64,000 bases of DNA, from the NCBI RefSeq assembly GCF_003097615.1, contig NZ_QCZG01000002.1:1-64000 (forward strand), written 5' to 3'. Below the pieces are notes generated by a model. It ran no database searches and was not told the DNA's origin. It saw only the letters and a program-made list of their open reading frames with translations. The stretch comes from Pueribacillus theae (lineage in GTDB: Bacteria > Bacillota > Bacilli > Bacillales > UBA6769). Shown piece by piece: positions 1 to 8,110 of this stretch. A program made the translations under genes and the position numbers. Within the stretch, counting starts at the first letter, position 1. Every line of letters starts with the position of its first letter.

Positions 1-29
1 TTTTTGATACATCGCTGAAAGCTTTCCGG

Positions 30-59
30 AACCATACGCCTAGCGTATGGTTTTCTTTT
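30..59 (+). terminator. Rho-independent terminator
   Basis: Perfect 10-bp stem (30-39 with 43-52, loop CTA) followed by a T-rich tail (TTCTTTT). It would end a transcript entering from the left of the window. No gene for it is visible. Confidence 0.75.
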
Positions 60-344
60 CACAAAAATTCCTTGCCCTTAGGCAAGGAGTCAATTTCACT
101 CACAAAATATAACAGCCGGTACGGACACACTTTAGGAGCAATCGTTCCGTTTGCTATATCGTTCACCTTGCCAGTCTCTCTGGACTGTATTTAAAGGCAC
201 AATATTTTTATAAGTATGATCCCTTTCAAAAGCTGGAGTCAACTGAAGAGTTGATTTAAATGTAAAAAATAAGCAAGCACACATCACATGGACTGCGGCG
301 ACTTGCACGTGCTTCCAAAACTCGTTATAGATGCCCCGCCCTTT
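60..344. other. Stretch without a recognisable gene
   Basis: Apart from a small perfect hairpin at 70-87 (CCTTGCC/GGCAAGG, loop CTTA) and the weak nadE terminator listed separately, I see no coding or regulatory feature. Short open stretches on the minus strand match no family I know. Confidence 0.4.
264..314 (-). terminator. Possible nadE terminator
   Basis: On the minus strand AAGCAC (314-309) can pair with GTGCTT (280-275) across a long loop, followed by a T-run at 271-264. The stem is short, so this is tentative. It lies about 30 bases after the nadE stop. Confidence 0.35.
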
Positions 345-1175
345 TTATTTGCTTATCCACCATGTATCTGTAGGCGTAACCGGCAATCTTCGTTTATGTT
401 CTGTTTGAAGGTATCTTCTCTCTATTTTCCGCACAATTTCTTCTGGCAGTTTTTTACCTTCTAAATAATCATCTATTTCTTCGTACTTCAAACCTAATTC
501 CTCTTCATCAGAACGACCAGGTCGATTATCTAACAAATCGGCTGTAGGCGTTTTTAAATATAACCGTTTTGGAGCACCTAAAAATGCTAGCAATTTTTGA
601 CCTTGCCGTTTGTTCAATCCTGCAAGCGGCACTACGTCGCATCCTCCATCGCCATATTTTGTGAAGAACCCGGTCAATGCCTCAGCTGCATGGTCGGTGC
701 CTGCTACTAACAGGTCATAGTAACCAGCAAGGTCATAATGGACTTTCATTCTCTCCCTGGCTTTTATATTGCCCTTAAGATAATCTGTAATCGATTCATT
801 GGTTCCTTTCTGAAACGCTCGTACGGAACTGTCTACTGCTTCTTTAATATTGACCGAAATAATACGATCAGGCTTAATAAATTCCAGTGCCTGTTGTGCG
901 TCATCTTCGTCAATTTGTATCCCGTAAGGTAACCGTACTGCAATGAATTGATATTCCCTCTTCGTTTCGCGTCGCAATTTCTCGACTGCACTCTGTAACA
1001 GTTTGCCTGCTAACGAAGAGTCTTGCCCTCCCGAAATACCCAGTATAAATCCCTTTTTTTCTGTCTTTAGGAGATATTTCATTAAAAAATCTATTCGTTC
1101 GTTAATTTCCGACTGACAATCAATAAACGGTTTTACATTCAATTGTTTTATAATTTGTTGTTGAAGCTGTTGCAT
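345..1175 (-). CDS. nadE: NH3-dependent NAD(+) synthetase NadE
   Basis: 276-residue protein that converts deamido-NAD and ammonia to NAD using ATP, the last step of NAD synthesis in the cytosol. The adenylate-forming P-loop SGGQDSS sits at residues 48-54. Length matches the short bacterial NadE (about 272-275), which has no glutaminase domain, so it relies on free ammonia. Start chosen at the ATG preceded by a GAGGGG ribosome site. It stands alone, 263 bases downstream of purC on the same strand. In its context it is one of a series of nitrogen-inserting enzymes. It is probably an extra copy, because NadE is essential and usually encoded elsewhere in Bacillus, but the window cannot show this. 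Confidence 0.93.
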   Translation of the reverse strand: MQQLQQQIIKQLNVKPFIDCQSEINERIDFLMKYLLKTEKKGFILGISGGQDSSLAGKLLQSAVEKLRRETKREYQFIAVRLPYGIQIDEDDAQQALEFIKPDRIISVNIKEAVDSSVRAFQKGTNESITDYLKGNIKARERMKVHYDLAGYYDLLVAGTDHAAEALTGFFTKYGDGGCDVVPLAGLNKRQGQKLLAFLGAPKRLYLKTPTADLLDNRPGRSDEEELGLKYEEIDDYLEGKKLPEEIVRKIERRYLQTEHKRRLPVTPTDTWWISK

Positions 1176-1205
1176 TTCTACCCCTCTTTCCAGATGTTTT
1201 CCACA

Positions 1206-1331
1206 TCATTGGGATCGTTGCCACTCTTTTCGAAAAGAGGAAAGCTTGATTTTCCCCCTTTCACTCAGCTCTTGGCTTGTTGCAATAAAGGTGACGTCCA
1301 GGATAGCGGCTTTTTTATTGGCCCAGTTCAT
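1206..1331 (-). CDS. Unrecognised 41-residue open frame, possibly a decayed Spo0E-like gene
   Basis: ATG-initiated 41-codon frame between nadE and purC. The segment with FIATSQELSERG weakly recalls the SQELD signature of small Spo0E-like aspartyl-phosphate phosphatases, but the Asp is Ser and the rest does not fit well. There is no ribosome site in front of the ATG; a GGGAGG lies about 40 bases upstream in the same frame. It could be a remnant or chance. Confidence 0.22.
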   Translation of the reverse strand: MNWANKKAAILDVTFIATSQELSERGKIKLSSFRKEWQRSQ

Positions 1332-1438
1332 AAGGTATGCCAGTCTACTCTGCGAAACAATCCTCCCTCAAACTAACTGCACCCAATACGAGCAACTCGC
1401 ACGGATAAAAGTTGCTACAAAGCAGCCGTTTACCTAGT

Positions 1439-2332
1439 TTAACGAATATACTGCTGACCCGTTAGGCGATAATATATCTCCTTATACCTACGAGAGGTTT
1501 CCTTCACGACGTGAGCGGGCAATATGTCGGGTTCGCTATTTTTATCCCATCCCGAGCCTGACAAGTAAGTGCGTACCGGTTCTTTGTCCATACTCTCGAT
1601 TTGAGCATCGAGCGTATAATTCTCCTTAGCCCAAAAACGCGAGGAATCCGGAGTAAACAGTTCATCAATCAGAATAATTTGTCCGTTGATAAGTCCAAAC
1701 TCAAATTTCGTATCAGCTAAAACAATGCCTCGCTGTTCGCAGTACGCGTGTGCATATTCATAAAGCTGAATGCTTTTTTCCATTAATTGTATAGCCAATT
1801 CGGCTCCGACCAGTTCCTTCATTCGGGCCAGAGATATATCCTCGTCGTGCCCAGCATCGTTCTTTGCGGAAGGTGTGAAAATTGGACGGTCAAACCGTTC
1901 GTTTTTTCGCATGCCTGATGGAAGTGGAATACCGTTGATTTGACCTGTTTGCTGGTACTGTCTCCAACCGCCCCCGGTAATATAGCCGCGAACAATACAT
2001 TCGATTTTGATAGGCTGAGCTTTACGAGTCACCATAACTCGGTCCTTCATAATCGTACGGTTAGAAATAATATCCCCCAATCGATCAACGTCCGCATGAA
2101 CCAGATGATTCGGCTGAAGGGATGCGGTTTCCTCGAACCAAAAGCAGCTGAGCCGATTCAGCAAGCACCCCTTGTCGGACACCGATGGTCTAAGCACGTA
2201 ATCGAAGGCCGAAATACGATCCGTTACCACAATCAAATAATGTTCCCCAAGGTCATACAATTCGCGAACCTTACCTTTATACACGAACGGAGCCATTACG
2301 TAAGGCTCGGCGCTTGAAATTGCAATAGACAT
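1439..2332 (-). CDS. purC: Phosphoribosylaminoimidazole-succinocarboxamide (SAICAR) synthase PurC
   Basis: 297 residues. Joins aspartate to CAIR with ATP, the eighth step of IMP synthesis. The N-terminal YKGKVRELYDLG motif and the IECIVRGYITGGGWRQY and DTKFEFG blocks are diagnostic. It is about 55 residues longer than B. subtilis PurC (241), the longer form found in other lineages such as proteobacteria, which suggests the copy did not come from a Bacillus pur operon. AGGAGG ribosome site before ATG. It is outside any pur operon and divergent from hisH-hisF. A strong promoter and paired PurBoxes lie upstream, so it is probably PurR-controlled. Confidence 0.95.
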   Translation of the reverse strand: MSIAISSAEPYVMAPFVYKGKVRELYDLGEHYLIVVTDRISAFDYVLRPSVSDKGCLLNRLSCFWFEETASLQPNHLVHADVDRLGDIISNRTIMKDRVMVTRKAQPIKIECIVRGYITGGGWRQYQQTGQINGIPLPSGMRKNERFDRPIFTPSAKNDAGHDEDISLARMKELVGAELAIQLMEKSIQLYEYAHAYCEQRGIVLADTKFEFGLINGQIILIDELFTPDSSRFWAKENYTLDAQIESMDKEPVRTYLSGSGWDKNSEPDILPAHVVKETSRRYKEIYYRLTGQQYIR

Positions 2333-2391
2333 GCCACGGCCTCCTGTGGAGCACCCTTTGGAGGTGCAAGCTTTTTCATTTTTTCTTCTTT

Positions 2392-2421
2392 ATTTTAGCG
2401 ATTTTCCTAGCACGATGTCAA
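2392..2421 (-). promoter_or_regulatory. purC promoter
   Basis: Minus-strand -35 TTGACA (2421-2416, perfect), 18-base spacer, -10 TAAAAT (2397-2392, 5/6). The -35 begins three bases from the inner PurBox, the same geometry as in front of purS. Confidence 0.72.
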
Positions 2422-2424
2422 TGT

Positions 2425-2468
2425 TAATCCGAACATTTTTCTTATTTTCTATAAAAAAGTTCGTCTTT
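2425..2468. promoter_or_regulatory. Paired PurBox operator between purC and hisH
   Basis: Two facing half-sites. CCGAACATT at 2429-2437 fits AWWWCCGAACWWT at 12 of 13 positions (2425-2437). The opposite-strand copy AAAGTTCG at 2456-2463 fits at 11 of 13 (2456-2468). They are 18 bases apart. In Bacillus, PurR binds such pairs in the absence of PRPP. Position directly upstream of the purC -35 and about 15 bases upstream of the hisH -35 would allow control of both. Confidence 0.72.
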
Positions 2469-2482
2469 TTGACGAAATACGC

Positions 2483-2511
2483 TTTACTTTATTAGAGTGA
2501 TGAAGTATAAT
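2483..2511 (+). promoter_or_regulatory. hisH-hisF promoter
   Basis: -35 TTTACT (2483-2488), 17-base spacer, perfect -10 TATAAT (2506-2511), 35 bases before the hisH start. Confidence 0.65.
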
Positions 2512-2545
2512 ATATTTTGTTCATTCTAGGTGTGGAGGTTAATGC

Positions 2546-3112
2546 ATGATTGGAATTATTGATTACGGAGCTGGAAATTTACACAGTATTGAAAAAGCAA
2601 TAAAAAAGCTCGGATTTACTACAAAAATCATGAGTAAGCCGGATGAATTTCACGGAATTAACAAAATCATTTTCCCTGGTGTAGGTAATGCGGGAAAAAC
2701 AATGCAGATAATAAAAAAGCTCGGAATGGATAAACAAATTAAGAAGTGTATAACCGAAGGGGTACCTTTTCTTGGGATCTGCTTGGGAATGCAGCTGCTG
2801 CTGGAATTCAGCAAAGAAAATGAAACCGATTGTTTGTCCATTTTTGAAGGAACTGTCATTCCTTTTCATCAAGGGGTTAAGGTTCCCCATATGGGTTGGA
2901 ATGAGGTTCAACAAATAATGAAGCATCCCATATATAAAGGTATTCCAGATCGTTGTGATTTTTATTTTGTTCATTCGTTTTATGTTCAACCCCTACATGA
3001 AAGTGACGTGATTGGTCTAACAAACTATAGTCATGATTTTTGCTCAGTGATCGCTAGGGACAATGTTATAGGGGTACAATTTCATCCGGAAAAAGTTCCG
3101 AAGCCGGACTAA
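2546..3112 (+). CDS. hisH: Imidazole glycerol phosphate synthase amidotransferase subunit HisH, 3' frameshift
   Basis: Class I glutamine amidotransferase that hydrolyses glutamine and passes ammonia to HisF. IDYGAGNLHS at the N terminus, nucleophile Cys79 in FLGICLGMQ, and His/Glu in QFHPE are all present. As read it is 188 residues and ends abruptly after FHPEK, about 15-20 short of the family. If one A is restored to the A-run at 3090-3094 the frame continues as SSEAGLTILNNF and stops at 3142-3144, a normal HisH C terminus. The missing base is either a sequencing error or a real slippage mutation. GGAGG ribosome site. Paired with hisF; no other his gene is present. Confidence 0.85.
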   Translation: MIGIIDYGAGNLHSIEKAIKKLGFTTKIMSKPDEFHGINKIIFPGVGNAGKTMQIIKKLGMDKQIKKCITEGVPFLGICLGMQLLLEFSKENETDCLSIFEGTVIPFHQGVKVPHMGWNEVQQIMKHPIYKGIPDRCDFYFVHSFYVQPLHESDVIGLTNYSHDFCSVIARDNVIGVQFHPEKVPKPD

Positions 3113-3159
3113 CCATTTTAAACAACTTCTGTAGGGAATGCTGAGGGGGTAATGGATTA

Positions 3160-3936
3160 ATGCTTAAGAAGCGGATAATTCCCGCAATTGATGTCGCCAA
3201 TAACAAAGCCGTTAAATACGTACAGTTTCGAAACCCTACGGTTATTGGGGATCCAGCAGAGCTTGGAAAGAAGTACGCCGAGCAGGGAGCCGACGAATTG
3301 TTTTATTTAGATACTACGGCTTCCGTTCAAAAACATGATGTAAAGTACGATTGGATTCGACGTGTAGCCGAAAAACTTTATATTCCTTTCTCTGTTGTTG
3401 GTGGCATACGCACAATTGATGATATTAGAAATGTATTGAGAGCCGGCGCTGATAAAGTAGGGGTCAATACAGCAGCAGTTCATAGGCCAGAGTTATTAAC
3501 TGAAGCCGCGGATATATTTGGGAAACAATGTGTTGTATTGGCATTGGATGCAAAAGCAATAAAAAATCAGCATGGCGAGACAATCCGCTGGGAAGTTTAC
3601 ACGCATTCGGCCCACACAAGCACTGGAATGGATGCGATAGAATGGGCTCAACAAGCAGAGCAATTAGGCGCCGGTGAAATTGTTTGCACAAGCATAGACA
3701 GAGACGGTATGAAGAACGGCTATGATACTGCCTTAATAAAAACACTTTCGAAGGCAGTAAACATTCCAATAATCGCCTCCGGCGGGGCAGGTCAATTGTT
3801 GCACATAAGTGATGTTTTTCAATATGGAGGAGCGGATGCTGCTCTCGTTGCTTCGATGCTCCATTATCAGGAGCAGACGATTTCCGACATCAAGCAATAT
3901 TTAGTGGAACAGTCCATACATGTTCGTACTTCATAA
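3160..3936 (+). CDS. hisF: Divergent imidazole glycerol phosphate synthase cyclase subunit HisF
   Basis: 258-residue (beta/alpha)8 barrel that in histidine synthesis uses ammonia from HisH and PRFAR to make IGP and AICAR. The catalytic Asp in RIIPAIDV and the second Asp in VLALDAK are kept, as is DRDGMKNGYD near the C terminus. Several usually invariant positions differ: VVKG is AVKY, GGGIR is VGGIR, and HGGRKPTG is HSAHTSTG. This points to a distant lineage or an altered substrate. HisH/HisF-like pairs also act in sugar amidination, but no partner such as WbpG is nearby. The AGGGGG ribosome site overlaps the restored end of hisH, so the two are translationally linked. Confidence 0.85.
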   Translation: MLKKRIIPAIDVANNKAVKYVQFRNPTVIGDPAELGKKYAEQGADELFYLDTTASVQKHDVKYDWIRRVAEKLYIPFSVVGGIRTIDDIRNVLRAGADKVGVNTAAVHRPELLTEAADIFGKQCVVLALDAKAIKNQHGETIRWEVYTHSAHTSTGMDAIEWAQQAEQLGAGEIVCTSIDRDGMKNGYDTALIKTLSKAVNIPIIASGGAGQLLHISDVFQYGGADAALVASMLHYQEQTISDIKQYLVEQSIHVRTS

Positions 3937-3968
3937 CTAACTTTCAAATCATTGACGAAAAAACTATA

Positions 3969-4010
3969 GAGCGGTTCCCGCAGCATCTAGTTTGGTTGCG
4001 GGAACCGCTC
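3969..4010. terminator. Bidirectional terminator between hisF and amtB
   Basis: 14-bp perfect stem (3969-3982 with 3997-4010), loop of 14. On the minus strand it is followed by a T-run, so it mainly ends the glnA-glnK-amtB transcript. It may also serve hisF. Confidence 0.85.
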
Positions 4011-4017
4011 CTAATCT

Positions 4018-5334
4018 TTAAAGGGAAGTTTTACTTAACGAATTGTTTAAATTATTTAATCGATCGGCGAGATGACCTCGCGTAAAATCATCGTTAACCG
4101 TGCTTGATTGGCTTCCATTGTCGAGCAATCTTTCTTTTAATTCATAAGCATTGGAACCGTACTCGGTAAAATCCAACCCAGACAATTCTTCCTGCTCGGA
4201 AACTCGTATCGATGCGAAACGGGTCAGTACGAAGATCGCTATCCCCATTACAATCATCGTCCAAGCGCTAACCGACAGAATTCCGAGGGCTTGAATTCCA
4301 AGTTGGTGAAAGCCTCCTCCGTAGAATAGCCCCGTTGAGGTAGAGAACAACCCGACCGACAGTGTACCCCAGATTCCGCATAAGCCGTGTACGGCAATCG
4401 CTCCGACCGGATCATCGACTTTTAGCCTAGTCTCAAGAAAGCGAACTCCGACCACAAGAACGATCCCGGAAACCAACCCGACGATAATGGATCCGCCAGG
4501 TGAAATTTCGGCTGCTCCTGCAGTAATGCCAACCAAGCCGCCTAACACACCATTCAGTGAAAATGAAGGGTCAATTTTGCCGTAACGAATTTTTGTATAA
4601 AGCGTAGCAGAAACCAGAGATGCGGAGGTGGAAAGCAGTGTTGTCGCAACGACGGCAGGTACAAGACTCGGATCTGCCGCGAGCGTGCTTCCGCCATTAA
4701 AGCCGAACCAGCCCAACCAGAGAATGAAAACTCCGATGGCTCCCAAAGGCATATTGTGGGCAGGAATTGCGTTGACTTGGCTGCCTGTATATTTCCCGAG
4801 CCTGGGTCCAAGGAATAAAACGGCAATTAATGCAGCAGTTGCACCGGTTAAGTGAACCACCGTTGAACCGGCAAAATCGGAGAAACCCATCTCAGCCAAC
4901 CAGCCGTCATTCCAAATCCAGTGTCCGACCACCGGATAAATAACAGCCGTCATCACGATAGTTATTTGAATATAGCTGGAAAATTTAATTCTTTCTGCTA
5001 CTGCGCCAGATATTATCGTAGCGCAAGTAGCAGCGAACATAGCTTGGAATACGAAGAAGTCGATGTCTTCACGCCCACTTAGCATGAATCCATTCATACC
5101 AAAAAGTCCACCAGCCGAATCACCAAACATGATCCCAAATCCAATCATAAAATAAACTAAGGAACCTAAACTAATCGTTAAGAAGTTTTTCATAATAATA
5201 TTTAATGAGTTTTTCGCTCTAGTGAACCCTGATTCTACCATAGTAAAGCCCGCATGCATGAAGAATACTAGAAATGCTGCAAGCATGACCCAAACAAGGT
5301 TAATTGAAGATTCCAAAGATTCTAACGTTACCAT
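4018..5334 (-). CDS. amtB: Ammonium transporter AmtB
   Basis: 438-residue membrane channel for ammonium/ammonia, with about 11 membrane spans starting near residue 12. Family blocks FAATCATIISGAVAERIKF, the HLTG block and the VHGLCGIWG block are clear. The hydrophilic tail after about residue 370 is typical of the cytoplasmic C-terminal region that contacts GlnK. Last gene of glnA-glnK-amtB, 22 bases after glnK. The pairing of amtB with glnK is the classical arrangement, in which GlnK plugs the channel when nitrogen is plentiful. Confidence 0.95.
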   Translation of the reverse strand: MVTLESLESSINLVWVMLAAFLVFFMHAGFTMVESGFTRAKNSLNIIMKNFLTISLGSLVYFMIGFGIMFGDSAGGLFGMNGFMLSGREDIDFFVFQAMFAATCATIISGAVAERIKFSSYIQITIVMTAVIYPVVGHWIWNDGWLAEMGFSDFAGSTVVHLTGATAALIAVLFLGPRLGKYTGSQVNAIPAHNMPLGAIGVFILWLGWFGFNGGSTLAADPSLVPAVVATTLLSTSASLVSATLYTKIRYGKIDPSFSLNGVLGGLVGITAGAAEISPGGSIIVGLVSGIVLVVGVRFLETRLKVDDPVGAIAVHGLCGIWGTLSVGLFSTSTGLFYGGGFHQLGIQALGILSVSAWTMIVMGIAIFVLTRFASIRVSEQEELSGLDFTEYGSNAYELKERLLDNGSQSSTVNDDFTRGHLADRLNNLNNSLSKTSL

Positions 5335-5356
5335 AGCTCAGGTTCTCTCCTTTGAT

Positions 5357-5698
5357 TTATAGAATGGCTTTCGTACCTCTTTCTCCAGTACGGATACGAA
5401 TTGTTTCCTCAACTGGAAGAATAAATATTTTGCCATCGCCTATCGTATCCGTACCGCAAGTCTCGATAATTAAATTGACAACATCATTCACCTGATGATC
5501 ATCCATGACAATGTCCAATTTAAGTTTAGGTAGCAATTGGATTTCGAATGTTGTCCCTCGAAACAGGCCTTGCTTTCCTTTCTGTTTGCCTGTGCCGGCA
5601 GCTTCAGTAACGGTTAAGCCACCGATACCAATGCTGTACAGTTGATCCCGCAATTCTTGAAATTTCTCAGGCCGAATAATGGCTTCTATTTTTTTCAC
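5357..5698 (-). CDS. glnK: Nitrogen regulatory P-II protein GlnK
   Basis: 113-residue trimeric P-II signal protein. N-terminal MKKIEAIIRPEK, the T-loop region, and the C-terminal GDGKIFILPVEETIRIRTGE are diagnostic. The T-loop residue equivalent to Tyr51, uridylylated in enteric bacteria, is Phe here (LFRGTTF), so control by GlnD-type uridylylation is excluded and ATP/ADP/2-oxoglutarate binding is the likely signal. It lies between glnA and amtB, 13 bases after glnA. Its targets are likely AmtB and perhaps the adjacent glutamine synthetase. Confidence 0.93.
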   Translation of the reverse strand: MKKIEAIIRPEKFQELRDQLYSIGIGGLTVTEAAGTGKQKGKQGLFRGTTFEIQLLPKLKLDIVMDDHQVNDVVNLIIETCGTDTIGDGKIFILPVEETIRIRTGERGTKAIL

Positions 5699-5711
5699 AA
5701 CCGATCACTCC

Positions 5712-7049
5712 CTAATATAAGGTCATGTATTGCTCACGCTCCCACGGGTGGACCTGTGTTCGGAAATGATCCCATTCGATTTGTTTGGCTTCTACAAACC
5801 GTTCGAGTGCATGAGCCCCCAATACTTTCGTCAATACTTCATCGTTGACCAGCTCATCAATGGCTTCTTTCAAGTTGGAAGGCAAGCTGACGATACCTAA
5901 GTCTTCCTTATCAGCTTTCTCCATTGTATAAATATTTTGATTCACAGGATCCGCTAGAGGAAGTTGGTTCTTGATTCCGTCCAAACCGGAAGCGAGCATG
6001 ACTGCCAGGGCAAGATACGGATTTGCTGAAGGATCGGGGTTTCTTAATTCAATTCTTGTACTTGCTCCGCCACTAGCAGGAACTCTGACGAGAGGGCTGC
6101 GGTTCTTAGCGGACCAGGCAATATAGCAAGGAGCTTCATATCCTGGTACCAACCGCTTGTAGGAATTAACCGTTGGATTCGTAATGGCAGCGAAAGCCCG
6201 CGCATGCTTTAAAATACCTGCCGTGTAGCTTTTAGCGGTTTCGCTTAAACCTAGTTCATCCTGTTCGCTGGCGAACATATTCTCGCTGCCACGTGCAAGC
6301 GATTGATGGCAATGCATACCAGAACCGTTCATTCCAAACAGCGGCTTAGGCATGAAGGTGGCATGAAGCCCATGCTTTCTAGCAATATTTTTAACTACCA
6401 GCTTGAACATTTGGATTTGATCCGCTGCGGTTACTGCATTTGCATATTTAAAGTCAATCTCATGTTGGCCTGGAGCTACTTCGTGGTGGGAAGCTTCGAT
6501 TTCAAAACCCATCTCTTCAAGCGTCAACACAATTTCTCTACGGCAATTTTCTCCGAGATCGGTTGGCGCAAGATCGAAATAACCTCCACTATCATTCAGC
6601 TCTAACATCGGATATCCGTGTTCGTCAGTTTTAAAGAGGAAAAACTCTGGCTCCGGACCTACATTCATCACTGTAAAGCCCATAGATTCCATCTCTTTTA
6701 ATGCCCTCTTAAGGATTCCGCGTGGATCTCCTGCAAACGGTTTGCCATCGGGAGTGTATACGTCGCAAATGAGCGCTGCAATTTTTCCTTTCTCTGCTTC
6801 CCACGGGTAGATAATCCATGTGTCCAGATCCGGATAGAGGTACATATCGGATTCCTCAATCCGAACGAAGCCTTCAATGGACGAGCCGTCAAACATCATC
6901 TTGTTATCTAATGCCTTCGGCAACTGACTTATCGGAATTTCGATGTTTTTAATCGTTCCAAACAAGTCTGTGAACTGTAATCGAATGTAGCGAACATTTT
7001 CCTCTTGAGCAATGTTTAGAATGTGTTCCTTCGAATAATGTTTCTGCAT
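5712..7049 (-). CDS. glnA: Glutamine synthetase, type I
   Basis: 445 residues. ATP-dependent joining of ammonia to glutamate. [11 protein letters not shown], the [11 protein letters not shown]-type block ([13 protein letters not shown]), [14 protein letters not shown] and the [10 protein letters not shown] region are all present. Length equals the short, non-adenylylated GSI-alpha type of Bacillus (444). ATG at 7049 is chosen because GGAGGAG precedes it; an upstream in-frame start would give a longer, unlikely N terminus. First gene of glnA-glnK-amtB. The upstream region has no TnrA/GlnR-type box that I can see but has a perfect PurBox-like pair. In Bacillus glnA normally follows glnR, which is missing here. 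Confidence 0.95.
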   Translation of the reverse strand: MQKHYSKEHILNIAQEENVRYIRLQFTDLFGTIKNIEIPISQLPKALDNKMMFDGSSIEGFVRIEESDMYLYPDLDTWIIYPWEAEKGKIAALICDVYTPDGKPFAGDPRGILKRALKEMESMGFTVMNVGPEPEFFLFKTDEHGYPMLELNDSGGYFDLAPTDLGENCRREIVLTLEEMGFEIEASHHEVAPGQHEIDFKYANAVTAADQIQMFKLVVKNIARKHGLHATFMPKPLFGMNGSGMHCHQSLARGSENMFASEQDELGLSETAKSYTAGILKHARAFAAITNPTVNSYKRLVPGYEAPCYIAWSAKNRSPLVRVPASGGASTRIELRNPDPSANPYLALAVMLASGLDGIKNQLPLADPVNQNIYTMEKADKEDLGIVSLPSNLKEAIDELVNDEVLTKVLGAHALERFVEAKQIEWDHFRTQVHPWEREQYMTLY

Positions 7050-7108
7050 GCTTCCTTGCTCCTCCCATATGATTTTTCTCTTATTCTTAAAAATCATAAC
7101 ACGTATTC

Positions 7109-7201
7109 ATGAACATTTATTTAGATTAAACGACATATTATTTGCACTTTCCGCCCTATTAACGAACATTTTTCACATTTATTAATGAAATGTTCGTGAA
7201 T
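7109..7201. promoter_or_regulatory. PurBox-like operator in front of glnA-glnK-amtB
   Basis: Perfect inverted 8-mers CGAACATT (7163-7170) and AATGTTCG (7189-7196), 18 bases apart as at purC. A third half-site with one change (TGAACATT) lies at 7110-7117, 53 bases from the first in the same orientation. A possible -10 TTTAAT lies downstream on the minus strand with a poor -35 at the expected place. Known Bacillus glnA operons are controlled by GlnR/TnrA, so a PurR-type site here is unusual. Confidence 0.6.
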
Positions 7202-7215
7202 AAAGCATTTCAGCA

Positions 7216-8097
7216 TCATCTTGAAAACAACGTTTGGCATGTTTCTATTGCTAGTTCCCCATGGCAAATATATTCAGCTGGCCCACTCTTCCACACATGA
7301 TTATTCGCATCCCATAGTATAGTCAAATCCCCGCCGGGCAAATGGACGGTAATAGGAAGTTCTCTTTTCAGCCGATTGTTCAATGCCGCGGCAACTACTG
7401 CAGCACAAGCTCCTGTACCACAAGCCATCGTTAATCCTGATCCTCTTTCCCATACACGATAATCGATCTCTTGTTCATTCAACACGTGAACAATACCAAC
7501 ATTTACTCTTTCTGGAAATAATGTGGCATGTTCAATTTTCGGGCCCCATCGTTCCAGTGGAAATTTTTTAACGTCGTCTACAAACAAAATGGCGTGAGGA
7601 TTGCCCATGGATAAGCAAGTCATGTGAAATTCTTGATTTTCAATGATGACAGGTTCATTGATTGTCGAGGAGAAAGGATCGCCTTCCATCGGCAAATCTG
7701 CTTTTTGCAGCTTAGGTTCTCCCATATCCACCTTTACACTTCGAACAGTGGACTTATGATTCGTCTCCAGTTCAACTTCAACTTCGACGATTTCGCCCAA
7801 CGTTTCAATCGTAAATTGACTGGATTCGGAATAACCATTATCGTACAAATACTTCGCTGTGCATCGCAAGCCGTTGCCGCAATTTTTCCCCTCCGAACCG
7901 TCCGCGTTGAAAATTCTCATACGGAAATCAGCTTTATCTGAAGGACAGATCAAAATCATACCGTCTGATCCAATTCCATAATTTACATCCGAGACTGACC
8001 TGGCCAGTTCTGATAAGTCGTGATTATCCAAAGGATTGTTCAGTAGGTTGAAAAAAACATACTTGTTACCTAGGCCATGCATTTTCGTAAACAACAC
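7216..8097 (-). CDS. dapF: Diaminopimelate epimerase DapF
   Basis: 293 residues from a GTG start with GGGAGGGG in front. Converts LL- to meso-diaminopimelate for peptidoglycan and lysine. The FTKMHGLGN N terminus and both active-site cysteines (NADGSEGKNCGNGLR and ACGTGACA) are present. An in-frame ATG 57 bases upstream would overlap dapL and has no better ribosome site. Last gene of the gltB-gltD-dapL-dapF run, 13 bases after dapL. With dapL and the distant lysA it would complete the aminotransferase route from tetrahydrodipicolinate to lysine. Confidence 0.93.
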   Translation of the reverse strand: MLFTKMHGLGNKYVFFNLLNNPLDNHDLSELARSVSDVNYGIGSDGMILICPSDKADFRMRIFNADGSEGKNCGNGLRCTAKYLYDNGYSESSQFTIETLGEIVEVEVELETNHKSTVRSVKVDMGEPKLQKADLPMEGDPFSSTINEPVIIENQEFHMTCLSMGNPHAILFVDDVKKFPLERWGPKIEHATLFPERVNVGIVHVLNEQEIDYRVWERGSGLTMACGTGACAAVVAAALNNRLKRELPITVHLPGGDLTILWDANNHVWKSGPAEYICHGELAIETCQTLFSR

Positions 8098-8110
8098 AGA
8101 CTTCCCCTCC

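Noticed and set aside
1-344. TnpB or other transposase remnant at the left edge
   Set aside because: Hairpins are present, but no translated stretch could be tied to a transposase family.
2546-3936. hisH-hisF as part of a sugar-amidination (surface polysaccharide) cluster
   Set aside because: No WbpG-type amidotransferase, sugar nucleotide or glycosyltransferase gene is anywhere near.
7050-7215. TnrA/GlnR box upstream of glnA
   Set aside because: No TGTNA-N7-TNACA match was found; the visible repeats are CGAACATT/AATGTTCG, which fit PurR better.
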